The notes: generated by a model from the letters alone, not told the origin. A stretch of 54,821 bases of DNA from Didymodactylos carnosus (GCA_905250885.1 CAJNOQ010000325.1:1-54821); one strand, 5' to 3'. Positions 1-12,700 are shown, counted from the first letter of the stretch. Made by a program: numbers and translations.

Positions 1-194
1 CTAGTTTCCCAGAAAATCGGGTCTTCAAGAGCCCTCCGCAGAAACCCATTTAGGCTTTTTGTCAGCTCGATGCCCTCTATCAACTGAGGTATGAACGAAG
101 AAAAACGGAGAGTATCATCTCGGGCGGTTCCCTCGTAAGTTTATACTAATTGGTATTGTGACGTTTATATACAACTTGTCAATGCAAAACAAAA

Positions 195-387
195 GGGTGA
201 TTGAGCCATCCAAGTACTTGACTGAAGCGAATCAGGTGATAATATTCGGCAAGTACTTACACAAGAACTCGGTAAGTAGAAACACTTACCAAGTTCTTAT
301 TCAAATGCTTAGCAAGTGAGAAAACTTGTCAAGTACTTTCCAAGTGCTCGACAAATAATCAAATACTTGCATCAAGTACATTCACTA
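195..387 (-). repeat. AAGTACTTG-motif element, copy 1
   Basis: This segment contains many variants of the near-palindrome AAGTACTTG (for example at 211-219, 254-261 and 324-332). Read on the minus strand it starts TAGTGAATGTACTTGATGC, matching the start of a second copy at 54374 (TAGAGAACGTACTTGATGC). The TAGNG terminus fits the hAT-type consensus YARNG, but no convincing target duplication is visible. Probably a non-autonomous element or a fragment of one. Confidence 0.6.
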
Positions 388-643
388 GGGTAAAATACTA
401 GTTTTATTTTGAAAATAGATTCTTTTCTTTAAACGAATATAAATTAGGGCATCTTTGCATTGGCGTCTTAGATTTATACTAACAGATTGTTATTTATTAG
501 ATGTAAAACACTATGCCAGGTCGTTGATGATGTCAAATGAGAAAAGAAAAGAAAAATACATGATTAAGATGCACGTCATGTATTCATTTAATAATTAAAT
601 AAATTGTGGAGTTCAAGAATGAATATTTTCTATTTAGGTAATA

Positions 644-871
644 CAGGGTGATCCAAAAATTTAGGTAACTTAGAAAAATGTTAAGCTTCTTACCATCGTA
701 AAAAAGCTCAAACTATAGCAAAGAAGTATTCATAACTATAACATTATTACTATATTATTTCATGGTTGTAGATATCCCTTTAATAAAGATATATTGATTG
801 ATCTGGCACTAACAGTACGAAAGAAACTTAACTTATTTCTAAGGTACCTCAATTTTTCGGATCAGCGTTTA
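644..871. mobile_element. TA-flanked MITE (Tc1/mariner-like ends)
   Basis: An element of about 228 bp with imperfect terminal inverted repeats of about 45 bp. The left end reads CAGGGTGATCCAAAAATT. The right end, on the other strand, reads AAACGCTGATCCGAAAAATT, and both continue into related sequence (AGGTAACTTAG / AGGTACCTTAG). It is flanked by TA on both sides, as expected for Tc1/mariner insertions. It has no coding capacity, so it is non-autonomous. Confidence 0.75.
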
Positions 872-1360
872 TAAAAGATTTCGTGTTAAAAATAATCTTT
901 GTCCCGTATAAAGGCTAAGTAATAAATGGTTCTACCGATTGTTGTGGTGAATTTGTCTAGGTAAATTTTCTATTATCATTACCGATTTTTTACCGAGAAA
1001 TATGATGATAATAAATTCTAAAAGCTTATTTTGTCGTTAAAATTTTTTAGTTTCTTTTTTTTTCTAAAAATTCCCTCGATAACGATATTGAACACTCAAA
1101 TGACTCTCAGAACTTTTTTCTATATCTGCAAAATGTTTATTTGTAGAAACTTGCATTTTTGTGCAACTTTTATTTTAAAAAAAGTCATAAACATGAGACA
1201 AATAAACAAAACATATGTTGAGTCGCGTGACACAAATAACTGATTCAAAATTCATCAGACGAATTAGTATTACTGCGTTTTCTCATGAATAACACAGTAA
1301 AAGTTATAGAATTGTTTATCTTGTAGATAAAGAAAGAATATTAATTTCCGACAGCTACAT

Positions 1361-1729
1361 TAGGGATGAGCACGGTACTTTTATCCGGACCAGAAAAAAA
1401 ACCTTACAACTCAGCCATTTCAAAAGTCAAAATTTTTCTGAATCTTTTCAAAGAAGTCACTTGTAGCTTCGATTTAAAACGTTCTGCAACTTTGAGCAAC
1501 CATACATCTCGGAGAAAAAGCACACGGGACCAAAAGTCTACCGGAGCCGAGATCAATCTAATCTCGTGGGCTTTTTCTCCGAGATGTATGGTTGCTCAAA
1601 GTTGCAGAACGTTTTAAATCGAAGCTACAAGTGACTTCTTTGAAAAGATTTAGAAAAATTTTAGTTTTTGAAATGTCTGAGTTATTAGGGTGTTTTCTTG
1701 TCCCGGTAAAATTTTCGTGACCGTCTCTA
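1361..1729. mobile_element. hAT-like foldback MITE (369 bp)
   Basis: Two long inverted arms (about 1361-1525 and 1565-1729) surround a short loop, and the arms match almost throughout. The ends are TAGGG (left) and TAGAG (right, other strand), both fitting hAT YARNG termini. Flanking octamers AGCTACAT (1353-1360) and AGTTACAT (1730-1737) agree at 7 of 8 bases, consistent with an 8-bp hAT target duplication. The open frame across it is an artefact of the palindrome. Confidence 0.8.
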
Positions 1730-4710
1730 AGTTACATATATAAAGAAAAACAAAATTTTTCAAAAAATATTCATCGGAGCACAAAAACAGTTAATTACTT
1801 TTACCGAACCTTGATAAAAAATATTCACCGTTGCCGACGGTAAATTATCAATTACTGCACATTCTTAGTTTTATGAGTGTCTTCTAATTACCTCTATTAC
1901 ATAATTATAACGTGACAGATAAAGTTGTCAAATGTCAGAAACATGATATATTAAACAATTAATCATTAACGTGCATATTTATTTCTATAGAAAAATTTCC
2001 CGTTGTCGTTCAGTCGTTAAATCGAACATCCTGCATATCTTTCTCGAGGTATCGAAAGTATACCTGGTTGCTGTACCTTGCGTTATTATAAAAATCATAC
2101 ACTTTTTGAATTGTATTGAAGTTTTGAGCAGAAGTCAATCAATAGTAAATAATAACAATCTCAAGATGATTGAAAATAATTTCATTAGGTTATATTGTCT
2201 TCGCTTGCCGTCGTACAGTTTAGTAGAGATGCAAGATATTTTTATCTATCTTAATTTATTCAGCTTCATATGCTGAAATTCTGTTAAGTTGTAATTAAGA
2301 ATCATGCACCATTTTCTCGGCTATAGAAATATGCATAATAACCGATCTTTGATGTCAAATTGAATTCAAATTCTATCATTTCTTTTATATAATGACTTTC
2401 ATCCTGTTTTGTTCATGCGTCTCTACTGTTGTACTCCTTTTTCTGTTCTTACAAAGGGGTCATTTCATGTGAAAGAAAGAGCCCTTTTTTTAGCCCTTAA
2501 ATTATCAATATATTTTTTTTTTTAGAAAAATAAAATTGTTTTCCTGTAAATGCCGGAAAATAACAAATAACTTGAGAATTTTTTTATTTAAAGTTCAATT
2601 ACTAATTAATGATATTTAACAGAACCGTTTAAAATCAGTTTAAAAATCAGTTTTCCAAACTATATTATATATTTAATAAAACTATTAATAGAAAATTCTA
2701 TGGATTGAAAATTTCTTTTTTTGCACTATTATTATATTTGATATAAAACGATATTTGTTCGCATGTTATGTTTCCGAGATGTGGCAAACGATAAAGAAAA
2801 AAACGGAAAAGTATAATGAATTAATTCAGAGTATTTTGTTATTTTCGTTACCGAAAAAAATAAAAATTCATCATTTTAATTTTTTACACTTGATTAATAA
2901 CAAACAATAAACAGTTTCTAGCTAGAAATCATCGAATGAGAAAAAACATCTTCAAATTCCTACTCGCTAATCAATCATTTTCTCAGATTTGGTTGACATT
3001 TTCACAGAATATAACCCACCTCCTTGAGAACCTAAAACGAGTTAAATCAAGTTAAACTTCTTTTTTAGTGAAGCACAGAACTTTATATAGCCCAATCCAA
3101 CTTGGTCCAATGTTTTAAAAAATTTAATGATCTGAGCTGGTTGCTATCTAAACTAATCTTGACTGGAAAATTTATAGTCCGGATTTTGTATCGGAAAAAA
3201 CTCATAGTACCTCGTTCTCTCAAAAAAACCGTAGGAAACATGGCCTGCTGGAAGACAAAAGTCGTGAATATCTAACAGTCGTAAATAGCCGCCTCTTTTA
3301 GAGGAGTCATGATCGTAAATTCTAAACTTACCAGACAGTTTCAAGCGTTCTGATAATGCTACTGAGAGAAACCATCTTTCTTCCAAAACTATTCTTCGTC
3401 GCTGAAATTTCGAAGTTTCGACCTAGATCCTTGACATTTTTATAGATAACTAAAAAAGTCACATGTCTGCATTTAGCTCACGTGTTTTCTAATGCTTATA
3501 AAAAAATTCAAATTATCCAGTTAAAATCAGAGCCTGAATTTTTTGTAATGTCTAGAATAAAAATATCTCAAAATATTAATATATAGTTTTTCAGAAAGCA
3601 CAGTCTACAACTGACAGTTTTTGTGAAGTATAGCTTCTTTAGAATCATATCATATAAATCAGTAACGAAATAAGCTGCGTGAAAGTATCCAGGTTCGTAG
3701 AGAAAATGAAAGGTTTTTTTTACAGTGGTTTTTAAAAGTTATATTAGTCGTAAAAATAATTGTCATGTTGAAGACGGGGGAAGAATTTCCACAATGATGA
3801 AGATGAAGTGAGAGATGTGAAAATCTTCTGATTTTTTTGTTTAATGTAACCGATAAGCGTATTTGAGGGGGAGAAAGAGAGAGAGAGAGAGTTAACAGTC
3901 GTCACAACGTAGTCTCATACATATATGAAATATGCGTATATGTGGACTATCTATTTGTGGCAGGCGTTCGTCTGAGAAGAAACCGCGAGAAAAAAAATGA
4001 GAAAAAAGAACATTTGTTAGAGTAGACGCAGAAAAAAGAAGAGGAAAAATATTCATTGAACTGATTTTCATGTAGATGATGTATAAAGCAGTGCAACTGT
4101 TCTTAAAACCTGTGTCGACTAGTACTCTCTGTTATACACTAGAATAAAGTAAAAAGGTCAGTATAACGTTTTCTAAAGCTATCACAATCTACAGCTGATG
4201 TTCCTTTAGCTAAAAGCTTAGGGTTACTTGTTTGTGTGCGTTAGTGTTGCCAATTGATCCTTATTTCTACAAATTTTCCCAGTTTAATTCGATTTCCAGA
4301 AAATAAAAGACCACATTAACGGATTTTTTTAGCTTCATATTATCTTTTAGTCATTATTTTCAACTGAAATAATTGAAATTCTGATATATTTTTTTAAAAT
4401 GCTGTTATCATTAAACGATGAGATTAAACTGAGTTCAGTCAAATATAGACTTTTTCGCACCGCGATCATCTCGAACTTATTTTCTTTAAGTCAAATATGA
4501 CTAAATCCCCCAAACGCTCAAATAGACAACAAATTTGTTTTCTTTTTTACGCTGAACAACGTTAGGCGAAGTTCATGTGCAAGTTTATAGACTGAGGTTG
4601 CTACTTTAACACTTTATTCTGATAAGTAAAAAGAACACAACCTAAAAGAGACTAGATTTTAGCTCATAGTTTCTCCTCGTTTTTTTGTTTAATGTTTCAA
4701 GGATCAAAAT

Positions 4711-4813
4711 CAGGGGTCTCAAATTCGGTGACAACTAATGAAGGACAGAACACAGGATTGTCATAGTCATTCCTTGGTTCTGTCTCTAATGAGTCATCGA
4801 ATTTGAGACCCTG
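4711..4813. mobile_element. hAT-like MITE (103 bp) with perfect 8-bp TSD
   Basis: Inverted ends begin CAGGGGTCTCAAATTCG and, on the other strand, CAGGGTCTCAAATTCG, typical of hAT elements. The octamer ATCAAAAT is perfectly repeated at 4703-4710 and 4814-4821. It has no coding capacity. Confidence 0.85.
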
Positions 4814-7076
4814 ATCAAAATATTATGTTCAATCCTGAAATTTTCCAGTTTTTTTTCAGTTTTCATTATGCCTTCATTAAGCGGTCAAGATAAGTTTACA
4901 AGCTAGACTTATACGAAATGACATACATTGTAAATTAACGCTTCAATGCACGATGTAGTGGGGATTTATAGACCGGTCAGAAATAATGTTTCTTTCATTT
5001 TTTCGCATTATGTGAAGAAGAATAAGAATCCGTCTTGGCTTTAGTCACGAACAAGCGATGAGTCAGTTATTCTTTTCTTTCATTCTCTTGCGAGGGGTTA
5101 TACGATATACTTTTTTACTTTTCGTGGGAGCTACCACACATTTGGCCAAGAAACATAGAGAACATGTGAGAGAATAGACGTTTTACTTGATGGATGACTA
5201 TATATACAGCTCATCCTATTTTAATTAGTTTGCGTCGAATTTTCTGTTGGAATTAAGTTGCTTAACTTCATTTTGATCATTTCAGATATAATTAGCTAAC
5301 AATTATCCCTTTTTGAGATAATTTTGATAAGTTGATGCATATCTGTAAAGGAAGTTGATAGAACTACTTAACACCGATGGATTTTTGAAAATTTTTTATA
5401 TCTCCAACTGTCCAAATGTCTTTTCATTAACACACTTGATTACAGGTAATTTTTGATACTGAACACAAACTTGATGTCTGATGCTTGATTAAGTGGACAG
5501 AAGTTTAATACTTGGTGATTCATCATGAACTTTCAGTTAAACAAAACTTTGATATAATCAGTTTGTAGAGATTTGCTAGATATCTATATAAGAAAGTTTT
5601 CAGAGTAGATGGATAAGTTTTTGTTAAGTTACAAAATTTACTTCCCGATTTTTCTGTTGTATTTAGCTTGTATAGTTTTTCTACGTAAACGTTTTGCCAG
5701 ATATTGTACTTCATTATCTATTATTACACATAGAGCGAAAATAAATTCATTCTTAATTGAGATGAGAGAAAGATGTTTCTTTCGAATAAATTTTGATTTG
5801 TAAGTGAGCAGTGTTGATAAAGCATAAAGTATGTCTGTATGCGTGTGTAACTTTTGTAATAACCATCTGGTCCAGATAACTGAAACAACATGCAATAGAA
5901 AAAGCTACAGCATAATGGATTGACATTAATATAACTTATCAAAAGAATTATATGGTTTTATATTAATGGTGATAGTATAAATAGTTGCAACTATCGAAGC
6001 CGAAACAAAAGTCAATCCATTAGTCTATTCAATGTCACTCAACAAATAACTAACTTTTCAAGGTTTATATCTCTACACATATGTTTTTTATCAGTAGGCA
6101 AAATAACTTGACTATATACTGTATCTTGTACGTATGTACTATAATAGTTCACATCAGATATCTCTTTTAAAGGGAATTTTCATTTTCATTCTTCAACAAT
6201 TTTTAGTATTTGTTCCTCACTATAGGATAGATATCGAACAGGTCAATACGACAAAAATAAAGGCCATTGAAGGACAAACTTCCCTATATTTAAAAGCACA
6301 TAGTTAAACTCGATGTTTACTTTTGAGAGATTATTTTTAAACTAGAAACGAACTAACAAAATTCTCCCTTGAATAGAAGAAAAGAAAAAAATTAAATAAT
6401 AGAACAGGATTGTGTATGGGTTGATTTCGTTCAAAGAACAAAAATAATTGTTTTATATAGAATTAAAAAGTTAGCTACTTAGAAAAGAATTTTCTTTATA
6501 TGAGGTAAAAAGGCTATAAATAATCTGTATGTTACTTGATTAGTTTAGAACGTTTTGTTTCTTCTCTAAATTTCACATTTATCTAATTTCAAGTGTTAAT
6601 GTTGCCAATGTGCATGTATAATTTTATTTCTATGTCATATAAGGGTACTCTCCGCCAGTGAAATCACCCCAAAACATCTAGTTGAGATAAAGACATTTGA
6701 GTTGGTGCATGCGTCTGCTTTCAGAATGCAGAATATATGTCTCTTTATATGAGATTCTTAGATGCTTTTCAACAAAAAGTAAAGATTTCCAAACCTGTTC
6801 AAAACAAACGGTTTGCCAGAAGACTTTACAGTTTCACTAAATTGAATATATTTTTTTCACAAACTATAGCTCCATGTAGAGAAAAATTTCACTTCCAAAA
6901 TGCGACTTTGTACAAATCAGTATGACATTTCATGATGAGGTTAGGACTAATTTATTGTACCTCTTTAAAACCACTTAACTAGTTAAATTGGGTATATCTT
7001 TTCTAATTAGCAATACAAAGTATTTCAAAGGTTTCTTTCCTATATACTGTATCATAAAACGAGGATAACACTAAAG

Positions 7077-7162
7077 TATGAAGACATTCACAGACAATCA
7101 ACAACACCTACACCATTACTCACGTAGAAGTAAATTTTTGCTTGTCGATGAATGTCTTCATA
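7077..7162. repeat. Short inverted repeat (hairpin)
   Basis: Arms of about 27 nt (7077-7104 and 7136-7162) share TATGAAGACATTCA and are separated by about 30 nt. No target duplication was recognised. It may be a small non-autonomous element or a transcribed hairpin. Confidence 0.5.
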
Positions 7163-9751
7163 TTTTAATATTAAAAAAACTCCATTAAATGTAGGAGGTA
7201 GATATTTTCATGAGGATTAAGATTTTCTAAAACTTCAAGATCTTTTACAACCTCTCAGATAATTTTCATAGTTATTAACTTTCAAACGTAATATAAAGTT
7301 CAAAAGGTAAAATGTAAAAATTCAGTACGTACATGCGATTAGATTAAGTATTTACGTTGATTTAAAACAATTGCAGTATTTCTAACTCGTAATCTGGAAT
7401 TTTTTTTTTGTATTACCAGAAGAATATATTTAGCCTCTTGTTATCGGAAATTTCCAAAAGAAAATTACAGATATAGAGACGCCAATTATTTTTTCGAGTA
7501 TGATTCGATATCATATTTGTTTCCTGAAATTTTCGTGAAAATCGGATGTAAAATAAAAATTTATTGCACTGTAGAGGACCCTCGTAAACAATATGCTGTT
7601 ATATATGCCCTCTAAGTCCTTATCAGCTGCTCGATTTTTGATACACGATGATGAATACAGAACGAAATAATAAACCTTGTTTTGTTTTGTTTTGATTCGC
7701 TTCACTGAAAACATTGAACGAGTTAACGTAACAATACTAAAAACAAAACGGCTTAACAAAAGACTCTGAAGGATGTATGAGTAATATTTGTAACCACTAA
7801 ATACTTTATAGTTGTTATCTGTCCTATGTTAGAGCAAGCTTTATCCAAACACAAAGTTTTATCAGTAAAAGTTTCACGTTTTGGAAATCTGAAGGGTGGA
7901 GAAAGAGAGAAGGAAAACTAAAATTCTTTTAAGCTATCGAAAAGAGCACAACTCTGACTGATCTAGATTTGAAAAGTAGTTGATTATCCTTGAGGGAGAG
8001 AGCATCGGGTTCTCAGCACCCAAATAGAGACTATTTTTCCCGTTGTGATTCATTCTTGAGTCAGCACGAATTTATGCGTTATGCATTTGAGACACAGACT
8101 GACGTCATTTCCATAATATTTCGTTTCATAAAAAATGGTTATGTTGAAAATCTAGTCTTTTCCCAAAAAACTTCAAAAAAAAATATTTGCATCAGACAGA
8201 GAAAAAATTTGTTTCAATTTATCCGAATGTGTTTGATTAAGTTTCATGAAAGAATTTATGAAATTTTAACCTGATGACCTTGATTTTAATTTTTTGACAA
8301 TAAGAGAGGCCGTGAGCTTATTATTTCATGTTCTTATCTTATCTATTTTTTATTACTCTCTTAACTTTACTGGACAATACTTACATGTAGTAAATCTCTT
8401 ATTTTCTTTTTCTCTTTCACTCTTTCTGTCTAAGTGAACCGTAAAATTGGACAGCGATCGATCGTTTTCTTCTCTTTTGTGTATAACAGAAAGAATAAAT
8501 TATTACTTCGTGTTCGGGAAATCATGAGTAAAAGAGGAAACTATTCTACCTTCTTTAATCCGTTAAAACTAATCCATTGTCTAACTAGTGTGTATAGTCT
8601 TTTTTTTTTTCGTTAGTTTTATAAAGGAAGACAAAACTAGTACCTCATTGTTGCTCATTGGAGCTAATATTTTTGAATTAAATCTAACTTGTATTATAAT
8701 AAAAACGATAAACAATAAAAATACATAAAAGAAAGTAGAAGAAGCAAAAAAGGTGTGTTGTTATGTACATATATCGATGAAAATGCATTTAGTAATATTG
8801 TATAGGAGAGAGAATGTGAGCCTGTCCTAATTGTCTCGTCAATAGAAATAGAGAAAGTGTATATGTGTTTTTTTCTTTTCATTTTCAAGGTAGAACAATC
8901 TCTTTGCGGTGTGATGGTCGTTTATCTATCTGTTTTATTATAAGTTGTGGACAGATAGAGAAAAATAAAAACTTATATTTCCTTTAAGTTAGTTAATTCA
9001 ATGCTGGAAAGAATTATATGGTTGATAATCACATTTAAAGTGGTAAGAAAACTATATTTGTTTTATTAACAGATCCTAACATTTTTCTTAAATTTTTTGT
9101 CTATTAAAGACTCTTTACGTACTTTATCTAGTTTTATTTCTAGTGTGTTTTGGTTAATTTTTTTTTTTTTTTGTTGCTTTATCTAAAGGGTCTGACGCAA
9201 ATTATGCATGATAAAAATCGAAGTATACCTTGTATTCAGTAAACAAACATAGTCACATTGTGATACTAAGATGACTAGAAAAGAAAAGTTCGTCCTAACA
9301 AATCGTAGGAATGACACACATGCAACATTTGCTGTGCTCGTGTTTTCAAGTATATAAACAACATCAACTAACTTTTTCTTTTTGTTCGAATGTTTGCACG
9401 AGAATTGTCAACATATACAAACAACACGAAAAAATCGTTACCTGAGACTACGAAAAAATTAATAAGACGATGTAAGCCACATTATTCTTTGTTGTAGAAA
9501 TGAACGGTACAAAACCTATTGAGTCATACAATCCGTTGTTGTTTCTATTAATAACAGAATAGATTTTTTCATTTCACGGAGAAGGAACAATTTTCGACAA
9601 AATATCTTGTGTTTTTCCAGTTCTATGTAACTAATTGATATTTATTTCTTATTTTACAGATTAAATCTCATCAATAAACCGGTGGAAAAAAACTAAGAGA
9701 AAAACCATATATTATCATTCGAATGTTATTGAATTAAAATCAACGATCATC

Positions 9752-10510
9752 ATGTCTCATAGAAGTCAAATTGTACCAGCATTAGCGTCGGCTGTTCATT
9801 CCAGTACAGCTTTTCTTGAAGAAATTCCAATTACTCATACCAATTCTTCACCAAAACTCAACGAAAAATATCTTCACGATGGACGTACTCGATTAAGATC
9901 AACATCATCATCCTCATCAAATCGGGTAGTAGAACAAGATCACAGTAGTCATCCAGCGTATTTGAATATACCATCAACAGTAAGTTCATCATCATCAAAT
10001 ACGATCACAAATTTTTTTATATCAACACCATTAGATGCTCGACGAGCATTTACCTATTTTGATAAAAATCGGGATGGAAAATTGACTGTTAAAGAATTTA
10101 AAACTGTTATGCGTACATTGGGTTATAAAAATTCTAACAAACGATTTATTCAGAGAATGTTTGCAGAAGCTGATCGAAATAAAAATGGCGTATTAGAACT
10201 CGATGAATTTGTAGAATTTTTAGAAGGTAAATTTTCAATGTCATCAGACTCATCAAATAATAATAGTAGAATAAATGATCATAATGGTGATTCTTTACGT
10301 GCTCAACTTGATATTGAAAGTTTATTTAATTGTTATGATTTGGATAAAAATGGTGTTATTACGGCAAAAGAATTACGAAAAGTAATGGAAAGAATTTTAG
10401 GTGAAAAATTAACAAAAGACGATATTGCTGAAATGATGAAAGCAGCAGATTTGAATAATGATGGTCTTATTGATAAACATGAACTTGAGCAATTGTGTAG
10501 TGCTTTTTGA
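9752..10510 (+). CDS. Four-EF-hand calmodulin-like Ca2+-binding protein
   Basis: Single-exon gene of 252 aa. Residues 1-90 are a Ser/Thr/Asn-rich, probably disordered leader. Residues 95-252 are two EF-hand pairs. The four 12-residue loops begin at D104, D141, D196 and D233, and each ends in Glu (E115, E152, E207, E244). All have Gly at position 6 and acidic or Asn/Ser-type ligands at positions 1, 3 and 5, so all four look able to bind Ca2+. The layout is that of a calmodulin/troponin-C-like sensor with an N-terminal extension. The extension is not a recognisable membrane anchor: there is no Gly at position 2 for myristoylation. A pyrimidine-rich acceptor (AG at 9658-9659) precedes the ATG by 92 nt, suggesting a 5' UTR intron or a trans-splice site. 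The partner is unknown; the name calmodulin-like is as far as the sequence goes. Confidence 0.93.
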   Translation: MSHRSQIVPALASAVHSSTAFLEEIPITHTNSSPKLNEKYLHDGRTRLRSTSSSSSNRVVEQDHSSHPAYLNIPSTVSSSSSNTITNFFISTPLDARRAFTYFDKNRDGKLTVKEFKTVMRTLGYKNSNKRFIQRMFAEADRNKNGVLELDEFVEFLEGKFSMSSDSSNNNSRINDHNGDSLRAQLDIESLFNCYDLDKNGVITAKELRKVMERILGEKLTKDDIAEMMKAADLNNDGLIDKHELEQLCSAF

Positions 10511-11377
10511 GCAGATAAAAGACTATATATAAGATTATGTGATATTTTTTATAGAACAAACTATATTATGTGTATTTGAAAAGAGAAAAGGTCGATCTGT
10601 ATTAAGAGAATGTTTTATGCTCATACTGCTCGTGTGTCTATCTGTTCACCTTGGAAAAAAACTATATTTGTATGTGTCTTCCTGTTTTCATGCAATAATA
10701 ACATTTTTTTGTTTTATTTTCGTGTTAATATGGGATTCTACTAGCCTATGATGCTTTTTTTCATTTTAGCCATATTCTTATTAATTTTATGTCTTTAATA
10801 AGGAAACGACATCTCTCACTTAGATTTTTATTTAATTGTATTTTGTTTTCTATACGCAAACAGGTATCCTTTTTTTCTGATCATTTCACTTCGTCTAACT
10901 GGATGATAATAATATAACTTATTTATTATATTACACGGAGGATGGTTTAAGCTTTAATCTTAAACTAAAACGGAGGATTATTTTTGTGTTCGGATTTAAT
11001 CCACCAGTTTTATTTCTTCTTTTAAATATAGGATAAATTGTGTTTTTCTGACACATTTTGTCTCGCACTTCTCTTTTTATCTTCTCTATATGTATATTTA
11101 ACTGTTTTGTTTGTATAAAATTTTTTTTTCTTTTTCTTTATGTGTCACTAAAAGTAAATTTTTCAAATCGCATTTTTTTAAAAATATAAATCGGCGATTA
11201 CCAACATAAATTTTTATGAAAAACAACGATTGACACAAAGTCATTCTTACGCATTTTACCATCAAATGAATATTTTCTTTATACCGTTACAAGACGTGAC
11301 TGAAGTTCTATTGTATTAATCTGTAACGCGTTGAAACATATTTTAACTCATTGTAAGATTTTAGAAGTTTCTTACAC

Positions 11378-11519
11378 GTTTCAAGACGACATAAATGCGC
11401 AGCATTGCAATGCTATAATAGTTTGTGATGCATCGTAAGACACGTTTTGACAGCATGTATTTACTGCATTACAAACTGTTATAGCATTGCTATGCTGTGC
11501 ATTTATGTCGTTTTGAAAC
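11378..11519. repeat. Inverted repeat (foldback)
   Basis: Arms 11378-11432 and 11465-11519 are inverted copies: GTTTCAAGACGACATAAATG against, on the other strand, GTTTCAAAACGACATAAATG, continuing through GCATTGC and TATAA. Neighbouring sequence from about 11320 to 11650 repeats related words (GTAACGCGTTG, GCGTTGTAACGC), so the true element may be larger. No target duplication was identified. Confidence 0.6.
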
Positions 11520-11993
11520 ACATTGTGACAGCTTATAACGCTATAATTTCAGTTTTTTAGCATTTTATCCGTGTAATGAGTTACACTATTGCGTTAAAAC
11601 ACATTTTCTTCAAAATTTTATCGCGTTGTAACGCAAAAAAGACTTAACATCTCGCAATGCATTATGGTATGCCAAACGCATCATATACAAGTAAATACAG
11701 CAAAAAGATTAAACAGATTATCAAATTAATCAATATAATCCGTGCATCTTCGAAGCACTGACAGCTGAGGTCATCTGCAATATGTTTCAGTTTTTTTTAT
11801 TGTTATTGATTGAACTTTTTTAAACTTTTATTAACATCTATAATACGTTGTCGAAATAATTTTGCTAAATTGTGTGTATATATCATATAGACGATGAACA
11901 TAAAACTAAAAACAAAATCAAACAAATAGAATACAGTAAACTGAACTCATTGGACGATGGATATGCAATCGAATGATTGTGGTACCAGAAATT

Positions 11994-12033
11994 AATCAAT
12001 CATACATACAACAAATCAATCATACATACAACA
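11994..12033. repeat. Two perfect 20-nt tandem copies
   Basis: A 20-nt unit starting AATCAATCATACATAC occurs twice in direct tandem (11994-12013 and 12014-12033) with no mismatch. Immediately downstream (12049-12099) is a hairpin with arms GTTTCCCG / CGGGAAAC. Confidence 0.8.
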
Positions 12034-12150
12034 TAATACTTTGACTTGGTTTCCCGATAGCCGTCAAAAATAGACGTCAATTGATGACTACCGGGAAACA
12101 AGCAAAAAACTTTGTAGCAATAAGTAAATAAATTACCTACTAATACCATC

Positions 12151-12237
12151 CAGAGCCCGAAACGAATCAGGAAAACTTGATTCGATTCGATTCGGGATAA
12201 TATTTCTGAAATCAAATTCGGTTCGTTTCGAGCTCTG
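12151..12237. mobile_element. hAT-like MITE (87 bp), GATTCG-type arms
   Basis: Ends CAGAGCCCGAAACGAAT and, on the other strand, CAGAGCTCGAAACGAAC fit hAT termini. Flanks ATACCATC (12143-12150) and ATACCATA (12238-12245) match at 7 of 8. The short interior repeats GATTCG / CGAAT variants in both orientations. Confidence 0.8.
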
Positions 12238-12441
12238 ATACCATATACCTTCAATGTTATGGGAAGCAGCGTTTCTAATCAGAATTACAGTCAGCATGTA
12301 CTGGTACACTATGTTTCGGAGCCGAAAGTGCTCACACAAAGTGTACCAAAATTAAAAAGTCTCATAACCCGAAAATACAAAAGGTTGTGTTTCATCTTTC
12401 TCTTTAACGATAAAAAACACACAGCAAGTACAATAGTTTTT

Positions 12442-12700
12442 TTGTACTATTCACAAAAAGGTGCTCTTCCCGTTTCTAACTATCGTCTTATCTCTCTCGT
12501 CTGCCTATTGTTTCCAAAGTTTTTGAGCGTTTGATTTATGACTTTCTTTTTCTCCTATTTCTAAATATTCCTTTTTTGTAAATAAACAATTCGGTTTTCG
12601 GTCTAAACATTCTTCTCTTGACGCTTCGTTATTTTTATCTTTAACTGTCTCTATAACTGAAATAACATTTGCCAAATCTCTCCAAGATTTCAAGCAACAG
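12442..12700 (+). pseudogene. Decayed non-LTR retrotransposon reverse-transcriptase fragment
   Basis: Translation from 12442 gives a stretch ending in SNYRLISLVCLLFPKF, which matches the NYRPISLL-type start of the reverse-transcriptase domain of LINE-like elements. The frame then stops at 12534. Similarity continues in another frame: FERLIYDFL from 12522, then QFGFRSKHSSLDASL, corresponding to the (N)QFGFR..HST block. Frameshifts and stops make it non-functional. Only about 260 bp of the domain's N-terminal part is visible; no catalytic YADD block was found. The clade (CR1/Jockey/RTE) cannot be decided from this piece. Confidence 0.75.

Larger units (their letters stand above)
1..9658. other. 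Gene-poor region upstream of the EF-hand gene
   Basis: I find no recognisable coding gene here. All open frames are short, low-complexity and resemble no family I know. The stretch holds several inverted-repeat elements listed separately (195-387, 644-871, 1361-1729, 4711-4813, 7077-7162). The last part, up to the acceptor-like AG at 9658-9659, probably contains the promoter and 5' leader of the EF-hand gene, but no promoter motif stands out against the A/T background. Genes made of very short exons could be missed by eye. Confidence 0.6.

Noticed and set aside
3153-3386. 77-residue open frame on the minus strand with fairly balanced composition
   Set aside because: No family resemblance, no splice context and no start support. 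It may be a fragment of an unknown element.
7990-8616. Two open frames (94 and 60 aa) upstream of the EF-hand gene
   Set aside because: Low-complexity, Phe/Lys/Arg-rich, no motif and no splice support. Considered as a 5' exon of the EF-hand gene but no evidence found.
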